A DNA stretch of 64,000 nt from Woeseiaceae bacterium (GTDB lineage Bacteria; Pseudomonadota; Gammaproteobacteria; Steroidobacterales; Woeseiaceae): assembly GCA_030066655.1 (NCBI GenBank), contig JASJBE010000001.1:1-64000 (forward strand), in the 5' to 3' direction. Numbering within the stretch: the first letter of the stretch is position 1; each line of letters begins with the position of its first letter. A model generated the notes under the pieces. The model ran no database searches. It was given only the letters and a program-made list of their open reading frames with translations, and was not told where the DNA came from. Positions 17,763 to 26,809 of the stretch are shown in pieces. Position numbers and translations under genes: made by a program.

Positions 17763-17796
17763 AATAAATAAGGGGCGGGCCCTGTCGGCCCGCCCC
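17763..17796 (-). terminator. Terminator of the OmpA-like gene
   Basis: GGGGCGGGCC (17772-17781) pairs with GGCCCGCCCC (17787-17796) around a 5-base loop. Read on the minus strand the hairpin is followed by TTATTTATT, so it terminates the OmpA-like transcript 10 bp after its stop. Confidence 0.75.
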
Positions 17797-17805
17797 GTTT
17801 GAAGC

Positions 17806-18477
17806 TTACCTTGCCGCGATCGGCACCATCGTGATCTCGACGCGACGGTTGGCCTGGCGGCCGGGAGCCGTCGAGTTGTCAGCCACGGGGCGCTGTTCGC
17901 CCATGCCGACCGTGATGATCCGGTCGCTGCGGACATTCTGTGACCGCAGGTAGCTGGCAACCGACGCAGCGCGACGCTCCGAGAGCTGCTGGTTGTAGGC
18001 GTCCGACCCGGTGCTGTCGGTATGGCCGGCCACTTCAACGACGGTGCTCTCGTACTCAGCCAGGACTTTGCCCACCGACGTCAGTACGTCGAAGAAGGCC
18101 GGACTGAGATCGGAACTGTCCGTCGCAAACGTCACGTTGCCCGGCATGTTCAGCGTGATGTTGTCGCCGATGCGCGTGACGCTAACGCCTGTGCCCTCGA
18201 GCTCGGCCCGCAGCTCGGCTTCCTGCCGATCCTGGTAAGCGCCGATAGAACCGCCGGCGATGGCACCGACACCGGCGCCAATCAGCGCGCGCTGCCGACG
18301 TTCGACGGCGTCGTCACCGGTAATCAGTCCGACGACGGCACCCGCCGCCGCGCCGATGAGCGCACCCTTTGTGGCGCTGCTCGTCTTCTCTTCCCGCGTA
18401 TACGCGTCAAGCGTTTTGCAGCCACTCACGACGAGCGCGGCGAGAAGAACGATAGAAACTTTCCTGGATACGTACAT
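17806..18477 (-). CDS. OmpA-family outer-membrane lipoprotein, YiaD-like
   Basis: A 223-residue lipoprotein with a signal peptide and lipobox LVVSGC near residue 20. A glycine-zipper region follows (KGALIGAAAGAVVGL, ALIGAGVGAIAGGS), then a C-terminal OmpA domain with VEVAGHTDSTGS and the NQQLSERRAASVASYL block that binds peptidoglycan. It probably tethers the outer membrane to the cell wall. A single-gene unit with its own terminator; the start region faces the divergent DUF962 gene. Confidence 0.9.
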   Translation of the reverse strand: MYVSRKVSIVLLAALVVSGCKTLDAYTREEKTSSATKGALIGAAAGAVVGLITGDDAVERRQRALIGAGVGAIAGGSIGAYQDRQEAELRAELEGTGVSVTRIGDNITLNMPGNVTFATDSSDLSPAFFDVLTSVGKVLAEYESTVVEVAGHTDSTGSDAYNQQLSERRAASVASYLRSQNVRSDRIITVGMGEQRPVADNSTAPGRQANRRVEITMVPIAAR

Positions 18478-18632
18478 GTCATTACTCCCTCGTACGACCT
18501 TCTGTGATCGTCAGTGTGAAGTTTGTCGGTGTCTGCCTGAACGGATCCTTAATGGTCGTTCAGTTATGTAGTGTGGGCGTCATTTTACACCCACGAGCGC
18601 TTGGCAATGTGATTTCGGTCTAGAATGCAGCA

Positions 18633-19109
18633 ATGACCAAAGAGGCCGACAACGATGGCTGGCTGGAGCGCTACGCGGAAAGCCACCGCAACCTGACCTA
18701 CCCGTGGCTCTACCGGGTCGCCGTACTGATGGTCGTGCTCGGCGTCGTCGGCATCCTGTGGGCGCTGCCGGTGCCGCTGCAATTTTACGAAATATCGCCG
18801 CTTTTGAACTGGGGCAGCGCCTTCCTGATGGCGACGGCCATCTACTACTTCATTATTTCGCTGTCGATCGCGATCGGCATGCTGCCGTTTCTGATCGGCG
18901 TTGCCGCCTCGCAGCTTTGGCTGGAGCAGTCAGCCTACTCTCCGACGCGGGTATCCATAGGCTTCCTGGTCGCGGGAACGATCGCGCTGTGGCTCGGCCA
19001 TCGCAGCAAGCCCGGCCTGAAACCGCTGTTCGAGGATCTGATGCTGACGATGATCGGGCCTGCCTGGATGCTGTCGATCATCTACCGCCGACTGGGTATT
19101 CCGTACTGA
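18633..19109 (+). CDS. DUF962 / Mpo1-like membrane protein
   Basis: A 158-residue protein with about four hydrophobic segments. The N-terminal WLERYAESHRNLTYPWLYR and the C-terminal GLKPLFEDLMLTMIGPAWML fit the DUF962 (Mpo1-like) family. The yeast member is a dioxygenase of 2-hydroxy fatty acids; bacterial function is untested. A TAGAAT box lies only 7 bases before the ATG, but no -35 at normal spacing goes with it. Confidence 0.65.
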   Translation: MTKEADNDGWLERYAESHRNLTYPWLYRVAVLMVVLGVVGILWALPVPLQFYEISPLLNWGSAFLMATAIYYFIISLSIAIGMLPFLIGVAASQLWLEQSAYSPTRVSIGFLVAGTIALWLGHRSKPGLKPLFEDLMLTMIGPAWMLSIIYRRLGIPY

Positions 19110-19198
19110 TTACGGCGCTTTATGTTCGCAGACTGCTGACATCCCGACGGCCCCGTTGATAGACTGCCGCTCCCTGCTAATGACGTTGAGGTCCTGAC

Positions 19199-20377
19199 GT
19201 GGCGACGACGCTTTCCAATCTCGATGCACTCGATCTGTATGACGTTCGCTCGGAGCTTTCCGAAGACGAGGTCATGGTCCAGGAGTCGGTTGCCCGGTTT
19301 GTCGACGACCAGGCCATCCCGCTCATGCGCGACGCCTTCGAGAAGCACTACTTCCCGATGGAGCTCGTCAAGCCGGTCGCGGAACTCGGCCTGTTCGGCA
19401 GCACGCTTCAGGGCTATGACTGCGCCGGCCTCAACAGCATCTGCTACGGGCTGATCTGCCAGGAACTCGAGCGCGGCGACAGCGGCCTCAGAAGCTTCGT
19501 CTCGGTGCAGTCGAGCCTCGTCATGTACCCGATCTACACGTACGGATCCGACGAGCAGAAGGACCGCTGGCTCCCGGCGCTGGCCAAGGGCGAGGCGATC
19601 GGCTGTTTCGGCCTGACCGAGCCGCACGGCGGGTCGGACCCGGCCAACATGAAGACCCACGCAAAACGAGACGGCAGCGACTGGGTACTAAACGGCGCCA
19701 AGATGTGGATCACGAATGCGCCGATCGCCGACGTCGCCGTCGTCTGGGCGATGACTGACGAAGGCATTCGCGGCTTCATTGTCGAAAAGGGCACACCGGG
19801 ATTCGCGACGCAGGAGATCGAGAACAAGTTCTCGCTGCGCGCGTCGGTCACGGGCGCGATATTCCTCGACAATGTCCACGTGCCCGAGGAGAACGTCCTG
19901 CCGGGCGTTGTCGGTCTCAAAGGGCCACTGAGTTGCCTGACGCAGGCGCGCTACGGCATCACCTGGGGCGTCATCGGCGCCGCGCAGGCCTGCCTCGAAT
20001 CGACACTGAGTTTCGCCGCCGACCGCGTGCTGTTCGACAAGCCGCTGACGCACACACAGACGATCCAGATCCGACTCGCCGACATGAGCCGCCGCATCAC
20101 GACGGCGCAGCTGTTGTCGCTAAGGCTCGGCAAGCTGAAAGACGCCGGCAACATGAAACCGTCGCAGGTCTCGCTCGCAAAATGGAACAACTGCCGGGCT
20201 GCCATCGATATCGCTCGCGACGCCAGGGACATCCTCGGCGGCAGCGGCATCAGCGCGGAGTACGTGCCAATACGCCATATGCTAAACCTCGAGAGCGTCA
20301 TCACCTACGAAGGCACCGAGACGGTTCACCAGCTGTCGGTCGGTCGCGAACTGACCGGCGTCAACGCGTTCGGCTGA
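19199..20377 (+). CDS. gcdH: Glutaryl-CoA dehydrogenase
   Basis: An acyl-CoA dehydrogenase of 392 residues. The substrate-side GCFGLTEPHGGSDP, the WITNAPIADVAVVWA block and the catalytic glutamate in TYEGTETVHQL match glutaryl-CoA dehydrogenase. It oxidises and decarboxylates glutaryl-CoA to crotonyl-CoA with FAD in lysine and tryptophan breakdown. The start is GTG. It stands alone, without a LysR regulator or CoA-transferase beside it. Confidence 0.88.
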   Translation: MATTLSNLDALDLYDVRSELSEDEVMVQESVARFVDDQAIPLMRDAFEKHYFPMELVKPVAELGLFGSTLQGYDCAGLNSICYGLICQELERGDSGLRSFVSVQSSLVMYPIYTYGSDEQKDRWLPALAKGEAIGCFGLTEPHGGSDPANMKTHAKRDGSDWVLNGAKMWITNAPIADVAVVWAMTDEGIRGFIVEKGTPGFATQEIENKFSLRASVTGAIFLDNVHVPEENVLPGVVGLKGPLSCLTQARYGITWGVIGAAQACLESTLSFAADRVLFDKPLTHTQTIQIRLADMSRRITTAQLLSLRLGKLKDAGNMKPSQVSLAKWNNCRAAIDIARDARDILGGSGISAEYVPIRHMLNLESVITYEGTETVHQLSVGRELTGVNAFG

Positions 20378-20433
20378 CGACGATCGATTCAGTCTTCTCC
20401 GGAGCACCGCATCCAAGCCCGAAGGCTATGTAG

Positions 20434-21756
20434 TTGAGCCAGCGGGCCGACAGGCTGCCGGAAGACCGGGACATCTGGCGCATCGCGCTGCCGATGATCC
20501 TGTCCAATATCACCGTGCCGTTGCTCGGCATGGTCGACACCGGCGTCGTGGGTCATCTCGACAGCGCCGCCTACCTGGGCGCCGTCGCGATCGCGACGAC
20601 GATCTTCGGCTTCATCTACATCGGCATGAACTTCCTGCGCATGGGGACGACGGGCATCAGCGCCCAGCGCTTCGGTGCGCGCGACACCGACGGCATTCGC
20701 ACGGCGCTGGGGCAGGCATTGCTCACTGCGCTGTTCATCGCTGTGGCACTGATCGCGCTGCAGTCGCCAATCGCCCAGATCTCGATGCCGCTGCTCGGCG
20801 CCACCGGCGACATTGAGGTCTATGCACGCGAATATTTTGCGATCCGCATCTGGAGTGCGCCGGCGACGCTCGCAGGCTACGTGCTGGTCGGCTGGTTCAT
20901 CGGCATGCAGAACGCGCGCATTCCGCTCTTGATCGTCGTGACCGTTAATCTCGTCAACATCGTCCTCGACCTGCTGTTCGTGCTCGTCTTCGACATGAAG
21001 GTTGCCGGGGTCGCGCTGGCCTCGGTCATTGCCGAGTACACGGGCGCCGCGCTCGGCCTGTTCTTCGCGGCGAGACTGCTGACCCGGCACCCGGGTCAGT
21101 GGGTCGCCCACAAACTGCTGCGGCTACGGGAATACGCCGCGTTCTTTTCCGTCAACGTGAACCTGCTGATCCGCACGCTGGCGCTCGTGTTCACGATTTC
21201 TTTCGTCACGGCGCAGGGCGCGCGAATGGGCGGGCTCGTGCTGGCGGCCAACGCGATCCTGATGCAGTTCCAGAACCTGATGGCCTTCGGTCTCGACGGC
21301 GTCGCCCATGCCGCCGAGGCTCTGGTCGGCAAAGCGGTTGGGCAGGAGCGTCGCGACGCGCTGGAGCGCGCCGTGTCCCTGTCGCTGAAGTGGTCACTGG
21401 TGTTCGCCGGCGGGTTTTCTTTCCTGTATCTCGTCGGCGGACCGCTGCTGATCAACATCCTGACCGACCTGCCGGACGTCAGGCAGACAACGCTCGTCTA
21501 TCTGCCGTGGATGATTGCGTCGCCGCTGATTTCGGTCTGGTCGTTCCTGTACGACGGCGTGTTCGTCGGCGCGACGCGGGCGAAGGAAATGCGAAATATC
21601 ATGCTCGTCTCTGCGTTTGTCGTGTTCCTGCCGGCCTGGTATCTGTTTCAGCCCTTTGGAAACCACGGGCTGTGGGCGGCATTTATGCTGTTCCTGCTGG
21701 CACGAGGCGTCGGCATGCATGTGGGCTATCGCCGAGTCGTGCTTCCCGCAGCCTGA
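20434..21756 (+). CDS. MATE family efflux transporter, DinF-type
   Basis: A 440-residue protein with about twelve membrane segments; DIWRIALPMILSNITVPLLGMVDTGVVGH is the MATE N-terminal pattern of the DinF branch. These transporters export cationic or hydrophobic compounds using Na+ or H+. An in-frame TAG lies directly before TTG at 20434 and no ATG or GTG precedes the first membrane helix, so TTG is the start. First of three MATE genes in the window. Confidence 0.9.
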   Translation: MSQRADRLPEDRDIWRIALPMILSNITVPLLGMVDTGVVGHLDSAAYLGAVAIATTIFGFIYIGMNFLRMGTTGISAQRFGARDTDGIRTALGQALLTALFIAVALIALQSPIAQISMPLLGATGDIEVYAREYFAIRIWSAPATLAGYVLVGWFIGMQNARIPLLIVVTVNLVNIVLDLLFVLVFDMKVAGVALASVIAEYTGAALGLFFAARLLTRHPGQWVAHKLLRLREYAAFFSVNVNLLIRTLALVFTISFVTAQGARMGGLVLAANAILMQFQNLMAFGLDGVAHAAEALVGKAVGQERRDALERAVSLSLKWSLVFAGGFSFLYLVGGPLLINILTDLPDVRQTTLVYLPWMIASPLISVWSFLYDGVFVGATRAKEMRNIMLVSAFVVFLPAWYLFQPFGNHGLWAAFMLFLLARGVGMHVGYRRVVLPAA

Positions 21757-21857
21757 GATTTGGCGGCATACTGTCTCCCTTCAGGCTGCGGCTAAAGATG
21801 AAACAAAGGCGTGCCGATACAGGTCCTGATAATCAGCCATTCGCTCTTGGAGATCCG

Positions 21858-23510
21858 ATGAAAGCATCCGACCTGCTCGTTAAGTGCCTGGAAGAAGAAG
21901 GCATCGAATACATCTTCGGCGTGCCGGGGGAAGAAAACGCCGACTTCATGATGTCGCTGGAGAAATCGGACAAGATCCAGTTCATCCTGACCCGTCACGA
22001 ACAGGGCGCGGCGTTCATGGCGGAAATCTACGGACGCCTGACCGGCAACCCGGCCGGTGCACTGGCCACGCTCGGGCCGGGGGCTACCAACCTGATCACC
22101 GGCGTCGCGGACTCGAATATGGACCGCGCGCCGATGCTGGTGCTGACCGGCCAGGGCGCAACCGACCGCCTGCACAAGGAGTCACACCAGATCATGGACG
22201 TCGTTGGCATGTTCAAGCCGGTCACCAAGTGGGCGACGACGATCCTGAACGCCGAGACCATTCCGGAGATCGTCCGCAAGGCCGTCCGGCTGGCGCGCAC
22301 GGAGAAGCCGGGCGCCGTGCACATCGAGCTGCCGGAGGACATCGCCAAGCACGACACGACCGTCAAGCCACTCGTGCCGAAACGCTTCCGGCGGGCGGTT
22401 CCCGACGACAAGATCGTCGATCGGGCCTTCGAGATGCTGAAGGAGGCAAAGCGCCCCGTCATCATCGCCGGCAACGGCTGTATCCGTCGCCGCGCCAGCA
22501 AGCAGCTGCGACAGCTGTGCGAGAAGACCGGCATCGGCGTCATCTCGACCTTCATGGCCAAGGGCTGCGTCGACATGGACGAAGACCACTGCCTGTACAC
22601 GATCGGGCTCGGCTCGAAGGATCGTGTGTCACTGGCCGTTGACGACGCCGATCTCGTTATCACGCTGGGCTTCGACATGGTCGAGTACCACCCACACCTG
22701 TGGAACCCGAAAGGCGACAAGAAGGTCCTGCACGCGGACTTCCTGCCCGCGGAGATCGACCAGTACTACCACCCGGAAACGGAACTCGTCGGCGACCTCG
22801 CGCACACGCTGTGGATGCTGAACGAACGCTTCGATGCGCAAGGCGTGCCGGAGTACGACTTCGGCTTCCAGAAGAAGGTACGAGCCGACATGACCGCCGA
22901 CTTCGAGGAATACAAGGACGACGACACCGACGGCGCGATCCGGCCGCAGAAAGCCCTATGGGACGCGCGCCAGGTCATGGGGCCGGACGACATCCTGCTG
23001 TCCGACGTCGGCGCGCACAAGATGTGGATCGCGAGGCACTACCAGTGCCACGAGCCGAATACCTGCCTGATCCCGAACGGTTTCTGTTCGATGGGCTTCG
23101 CGCTGCCCGGCGCCGTCGCGGCCAGCCTCGTGGACCCGGACAAGAACATCCTCGCGATCTGCGGCGATGCCGGCGTGCTGATGAACGTCCAGGAGATGGA
23201 GACGGCGAAGCGCCTGAACGTCAAGATCACCGTCATGGTCTGGGAGGACAAGGAGTACGGCCTGATCGCATGGAAGCAGGAGAATGAGTTTGGCCGCCAT
23301 ACACCGCTGGCCTTCGACAACCCGGACTGGAACCAACTCGCCGAGGCCTTCGGCTGGAATGGCCACGTCGTTTCGAAGTCGGCGGACCTCGAAGGGGTGT
23401 TGCGAACGGCGCTCGATGAAGACGGACCCAGCCTCGTCGTGATCCCGATCGACTATCGAGAAAACAACCTGCTGACGAAGAAACTCGGAGAAGTCACGTG
23501 CACGATCTGA
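21858..23510 (+). CDS. Thiamine-diphosphate enzyme, acetolactate synthase large-subunit type
   Basis: A 550-residue ThDP enzyme with the catalytic glutamate in RHEQGAAFMAE (about residue 48), the GPGATNLITGVADSNMDRAP block, and the ThDP/Mg2+ motif GDAGVLMN near residue 435. The pattern fits acetolactate synthase of the AlsS/IlvB group, which joins two pyruvates. No small regulatory subunit gene follows. An aldehyde dehydrogenase gene does, so another ThDP-dependent C-C cleavage or ligation feeding an aldehyde is possible. The track ORF extends 253 codons into the MATE gene; ATG 21858, with GGAGA upstream, is the start. Confidence 0.82.
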   Translation: MKASDLLVKCLEEEGIEYIFGVPGEENADFMMSLEKSDKIQFILTRHEQGAAFMAEIYGRLTGNPAGALATLGPGATNLITGVADSNMDRAPMLVLTGQGATDRLHKESHQIMDVVGMFKPVTKWATTILNAETIPEIVRKAVRLARTEKPGAVHIELPEDIAKHDTTVKPLVPKRFRRAVPDDKIVDRAFEMLKEAKRPVIIAGNGCIRRRASKQLRQLCEKTGIGVISTFMAKGCVDMDEDHCLYTIGLGSKDRVSLAVDDADLVITLGFDMVEYHPHLWNPKGDKKVLHADFLPAEIDQYYHPETELVGDLAHTLWMLNERFDAQGVPEYDFGFQKKVRADMTADFEEYKDDDTDGAIRPQKALWDARQVMGPDDILLSDVGAHKMWIARHYQCHEPNTCLIPNGFCSMGFALPGAVAASLVDPDKNILAICGDAGVLMNVQEMETAKRLNVKITVMVWEDKEYGLIAWKQENEFGRHTPLAFDNPDWNQLAEAFGWNGHVVSKSADLEGVLRTALDEDGPSLVVIPIDYRENNLLTKKLGEVTCTI

Positions 23511-23633
23511 TGCTGGATAATGGGGACATTCTGCTTTTCGCCTGTAGCCGGTCAAGCGCTACTGTTCCTACGTCGCGCGAAAAGCAGAATGTCCCCATTA
23601 GCGAGGAGGTCACGTGCACGATTTGATGTTGGA
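23493..23633. repeat. Hairpin element with 25-bp flanking duplication between the ALS and ALDH genes
   Basis: A perfect 24-bp inverted repeat, TAATGGGGACATTCTG... at 23518-23541 and its complement at 23577-23600, encloses 35 bp. It is bracketed by two 25-bp copies of GTCACGTGCACGAT.. (23493-23517 and 23609-23633) that differ at two positions. The left copy holds the last codons of the ALS-like gene and the right copy holds the start of the aldehyde dehydrogenase gene. It looks like a small insertion that duplicated an overlapping gene junction. Confidence 0.85.
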
Positions 23634-25044
23634 AAGTAATCGCGAGCCTGTTGGTTCACTGACGGTTACGTCACCCTACGACGGTCGCGATCTCGACACG
23701 ATTGCGACCGCGGGCGCCGAGCATGTCGAAGATGCGCTGACGGCGGCCTACGGCCTGTACCGTGATCGGGGCAGCTGGCTGTCGATACCTGAGCGCGTCG
23801 CGATCCTCGAAAAGACCGCTGAGATCATGAGCGGCCAGGTCGAGGAGCTGACGTTGACCGCTGCCAGCGAAGGCGGCAAGCCCTACGCTGACTCCAAGGT
23901 CGAAGTGCTGCGCGCGATCGACGGGGTCAAACTCTGCATCGAGACGTTACGCGGCCATGCAGGCTCAGTGATCCCGATCGGCACGACGCCGGCGACGATG
24001 GGACGCGTTGCATTCACACAGAAGGAACCGATTGGCGTTGTCGCCGCGGTCAGCGCGTTTAATCACCCGCTGAATCTGATCGTGCACCAGGTTGGTCCAG
24101 CCGTCGCAGCGGGCTGCCCGGTCATCGTCAAGCCCGCCGGCGACACGCCGCTGTCCTGCCTCGCTTTCGTACGCATCCTCCGCGAGGCGGGCCTGCCTGA
24201 CGCCTGGTGCCAGGTGCTTATTTCGGACAGCAATGAGACTGCTTCGAAGTTGGTCACCGACTCACGTATTGGCTTTTTCTCTTTTATTGGAAGCTCAAGG
24301 GTGGGCTGGATGCTGCGCTCGAAGCTCGCACCCGGCGCGCGCTGCGCCCTCGAACACGGCGGCGTCGCACCGCTGATCATCGCCGAACCGTTTGACCGTG
24401 ATGCTGCACTGGCCGCTATCGCCAAGGGCGGCTTCTACCACGCGGGCCAGGTCTGTGTGTCGGTGCAACGCGTCTATGCACCTGCCGCGATTGCAGATGA
24501 CCTTGCGAAGGATCTCGCTGCCGCCGCCGACAAGCTGGTTGTCGGCGCACCGGAAGATCCTGACACGGAAGTGGGTCCGCTGATTCGCACTGCGGAAGTC
24601 GACCGAATCGCCGAGTGGGTCGACGAGGCCGTGGCCAGTGGGGCCACGCTGTTGTCCGGCGGCAAGAAGCTCTCCGATACCTGTTACGCGCCGACGGTAC
24701 TGCTGAATCCGCCCGAGGATTCGAAGGTCAGCCAGCTGGAGATCTTCGGCCCGGTTGTTTGTGTTTACAGTTACGACCAACTCGACGACGCGGTGACCGC
24801 ATCGAATTCGCTACCGGTCTCCTTCCAGTCCGCCGTCTTCTGCGACGACATCGACACAGCGATGGCACTGTACAAGCGACTCGATGCATCGGCCGTCATG
24901 ATCAACGACCACACGGCGTTTCGCGACGACGTCATGCCGTTCGCAGGTTTACGGGAGTCAGGCCACGGTGTCGGTGGCATTCCCTACACGATTGAGGACA
25001 TGCAGATCGACAAGATGGCTGTGATCAAGTCGCGGGGGCTGTAG
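23614..25044 (+). CDS. Aldehyde dehydrogenase family protein
   Basis: An NAD(P)-dependent aldehyde dehydrogenase of 476 residues. The nucleotide-binding VIVKPAGDTPLS, the general-base region ALEHGGVAP and the catalytic cysteine in GQVCVSVQRVY are present. FGPVVCVY marks the C-terminal part. It resembles the lactaldehyde/phosphonoacetaldehyde dehydrogenase branch, but the substrate cannot be read. The GTG start lies in the right copy of a duplicated junction, with GAGGAGG upstream. It likely handles an aldehyde linked to the ThDP enzyme upstream. Confidence 0.87.
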   Translation: MHDLMLESNREPVGSLTVTSPYDGRDLDTIATAGAEHVEDALTAAYGLYRDRGSWLSIPERVAILEKTAEIMSGQVEELTLTAASEGGKPYADSKVEVLRAIDGVKLCIETLRGHAGSVIPIGTTPATMGRVAFTQKEPIGVVAAVSAFNHPLNLIVHQVGPAVAAGCPVIVKPAGDTPLSCLAFVRILREAGLPDAWCQVLISDSNETASKLVTDSRIGFFSFIGSSRVGWMLRSKLAPGARCALEHGGVAPLIIAEPFDRDAALAAIAKGGFYHAGQVCVSVQRVYAPAAIADDLAKDLAAAADKLVVGAPEDPDTEVGPLIRTAEVDRIAEWVDEAVASGATLLSGGKKLSDTCYAPTVLLNPPEDSKVSQLEIFGPVVCVYSYDQLDDAVTASNSLPVSFQSAVFCDDIDTAMALYKRLDASAVMINDHTAFRDDVMPFAGLRESGHGVGGIPYTIEDMQIDKMAVIKSRGL

Positions 25045-25078
25045 CAGGCTTATCTATACCCAAGTAACCAGGATAACT

Positions 25079-25858
25079 CTAGTGGAAATCGGAGGAGTAC
25101 GATGATGGGGTCTGCTGTTGCGAAAGACGACTTGGCGCACTTTCGGTGAGTCTTCCTACGGATAAGTCAACGTATTGCCAGCCGCCGTCGAAATCGTTGA
25201 TTCGAAACTGTATGTCGCGACCTCCGCTTGCTGCACCACCGTAGACGCCCGCGACTTTGCGAGACTCGAAGCTGCTGTTTTGCGCTCTGAGGGAAACAAC
25301 AGTGCGTCTACCTTTGTAAGGTTCAACCACAAACACGTTCGCTTTGAAGTCCCAGAACATAAAGTCACCTACACTCGCGTAGTCTGGGTCGATCGACCGT
25401 CTGCATCTTATATCGATATCGAGAGACTCTCCCGGGCGAAGCGTCTTCCCTTCAGTAGCGCCATTGCAGTTGATATCCTTTTCGAAATCAAAGAGGCGGT
25501 CGCTCACCTGCTTTTTCGTGTCGCTGGTCCATCGAGTATTAAGTCGCACCGCCCCAACAACTAGCGGTTTCTCCCCCGTATTCACAAGGGAGCCCTTTAA
25601 ATGTCCGGAGATGGAAGTACCGCCAGACTCGATAGGGTCGGGAGACGTTGAGTACCAATACTCTACGTGCATGTAGAGTTCTTGGTCTGGCAGTGAAGCG
25701 TGCTCTTCGTAAAATGCCAACCAACTGAGTATTAGAGCAAGAAGCGCGATCATCAAGCTCAACGTGGATTTCACGTCTGAGGCCGTCTTCGGTTCCTTTT
25801 TCTCTGTTCGCCTTCTACCGGCTCTTTGGGATCTGTTGAACCTAACCATAGGAAACAT
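25079..25858 (-). CDS. Hypothetical single-pass membrane protein
   Basis: I do not recognise this 259-residue protein. A basic N-terminus (QRAGRRRTEKK) is followed by one membrane segment at about residues 33-49 (SLMIALLALILSWLAF). A soluble, probably periplasmic, region of mainly beta character contains two cysteines about 27 residues apart (INCNG and IRCRR). Base composition is visibly lower in GC than its neighbours, suggesting transfer. It is convergent with the aldehyde dehydrogenase gene. Confidence 0.6.
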   Translation of the reverse strand: MFPMVRFNRSQRAGRRRTEKKEPKTASDVKSTLSLMIALLALILSWLAFYEEHASLPDQELYMHVEYWYSTSPDPIESGGTSISGHLKGSLVNTGEKPLVVGAVRLNTRWTSDTKKQVSDRLFDFEKDINCNGATEGKTLRPGESLDIDIRCRRSIDPDYASVGDFMFWDFKANVFVVEPYKGRRTVVSLRAQNSSFESRKVAGVYGGAASGGRDIQFRINDFDGGWQYVDLSVGRLTESAPSRLSQQQTPSSYSSDFH

Positions 25859-25903
25859 CTAGTCGGGACGGGCGCAATTTGCCCTGAAACTCAAGGAGAT
25901 AGT

Positions 25904-26107
25904 ATGGTCATATCGCCCGATCTCAACGACTTCGCTTCCGCATCCTATGGCCAGCGCATCGACGACCGCATTGCCGTGCCAAGAAATCATTTCAGATGGC
26001 GCCAGCAAATTGAAAGGCTAATGGGATTCCCGAGACTTAGAGTCCTCTCTGACTTCTTGGCAGAGATCACGTCGAGCGTTATCGACAAACTAGAAGGGAT
26101 TTTGTAA
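25904..26107 (+). CDS. Small hypothetical protein
   Basis: A 67-residue ORF beginning MVISPDLNDFASASYGQRID. AAGGAGAT, an almost ideal Shine-Dalgarno sequence, lies 5 bases before the ATG, which is the main reason to accept it; the longer track start is not supported. No known domain is seen. It lies in the same lower-GC stretch as the divergent membrane protein. The 184 bp that follow, up to the VOC gene, hold nothing I recognise. Confidence 0.5.
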   Translation: MVISPDLNDFASASYGQRIDDRIAVPRNHFRWRQQIERLMGFPRLRVLSDFLAEITSSVIDKLEGIL

Positions 26108-26291
26108 GGACGCGGGTCCGCGATGGCGATGCGGCCTCCTCGAGTTTGGTATTTCGGCAGGCGCGCCAATCGCAGGATGTCGTAGGTGCACCGTTGGGCT
26201 CAAGATAATCCACTACAGGAAGTAGCGGTCGACCCGCACGCTCTCCTTACAGTGATCGTTGCAGGTTGACCCCTTCCCCAGTTAGGCAGCA

Positions 26292-26678
26292 CTACTCAAC
26301 CATGCAGAATGCGTTCAGCTTGTTACCATCCAGGTCGCGAAAATAGCCTGCGTAAAACCCCTTGTCGTTCTCAGCAGGACGAAACCCCGGGTCGCCTTCG
26401 TTGGTGCCTCCCAGCTCCAGCGCCTTCTTGTGGAAAGCATCGACTTTGTCCGGGGAGTCCATGAACAGGGCCACCATGACCCCGTTGCCGACGGTCGCCT
26501 TCTCCTTGTTAAACGGAACGGTCACCGCAACGGAGGGTGCATCGGGGGCCGGCGCCCACGCTATGAACACGTTGTCTTCCTCCATGAACCGGCCGATGCC
26601 GATCGAGCCAAAGAGCTCGTCGTAGTAAGCGGCCGCTTTCTGAATGTCGTTGGTTCCCAAAGTCACATATCCGATCAT
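26292..26678 (-). CDS. VOC-family (glyoxalase-like) protein
   Basis: A single-domain vicinal-oxygen-chelate protein of 128 residues; MIGYVTLGTNDIQKAAAYYDELFG and the C-terminal GYFRDLDGNKLNAF are typical. Family members bind metals and act as lyases, dioxygenases or binding proteins, and the chemistry cannot be predicted here. It is divergent from a WYL regulator, which may control it. Confidence 0.85.
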   Translation of the reverse strand: MIGYVTLGTNDIQKAAAYYDELFGSIGIGRFMEEDNVFIAWAPAPDAPSVAVTVPFNKEKATVGNGVMVALFMDSPDKVDAFHKKALELGGTNEGDPGFRPAENDKGFYAGYFRDLDGNKLNAFCMVE

Positions 26679-26769
26679 CTTTCTTCCTCACTGTCTTCCG
26701 GGCTACTGGACCCGCCACTGGCTTGATGCCAGGTGCGGGCTACGTGTTGTGCACAGTACCGGCACCCTG

Positions 26770-26809
26770 CTGACAGCATGGTGTCAGTAGAGTTTCAGTA
26801 GCCTATAGT
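26770..26809 (+). promoter_or_regulatory. Palindrome and promoter before the WYL regulator
   Basis: CTGACA-GCATGG-TGTCAG (26770-26787) is a 6-6-6 inverted repeat. TATAGT at 26804-26809 is a good -10, and GTGTCA, 17 bp upstream within the palindrome, could be its -35. The site lies between the divergent VOC and WYL genes, so it may be the regulator's operator. Confidence 0.45.

Noticed and set aside
18601-18632. Leaderless promoter TTGGCA/TAGAAT for the DUF962 gene
   Set aside because: The spacing is only 14 bp, too short for a standard sigma-70 promoter.
21099-21857. 253-codon upstream extension of the ALS-like ORF
   Set aside because: It overlaps the MATE gene in another frame and lacks ThDP-enzyme sequence; the conserved N-terminus starts at 21858.
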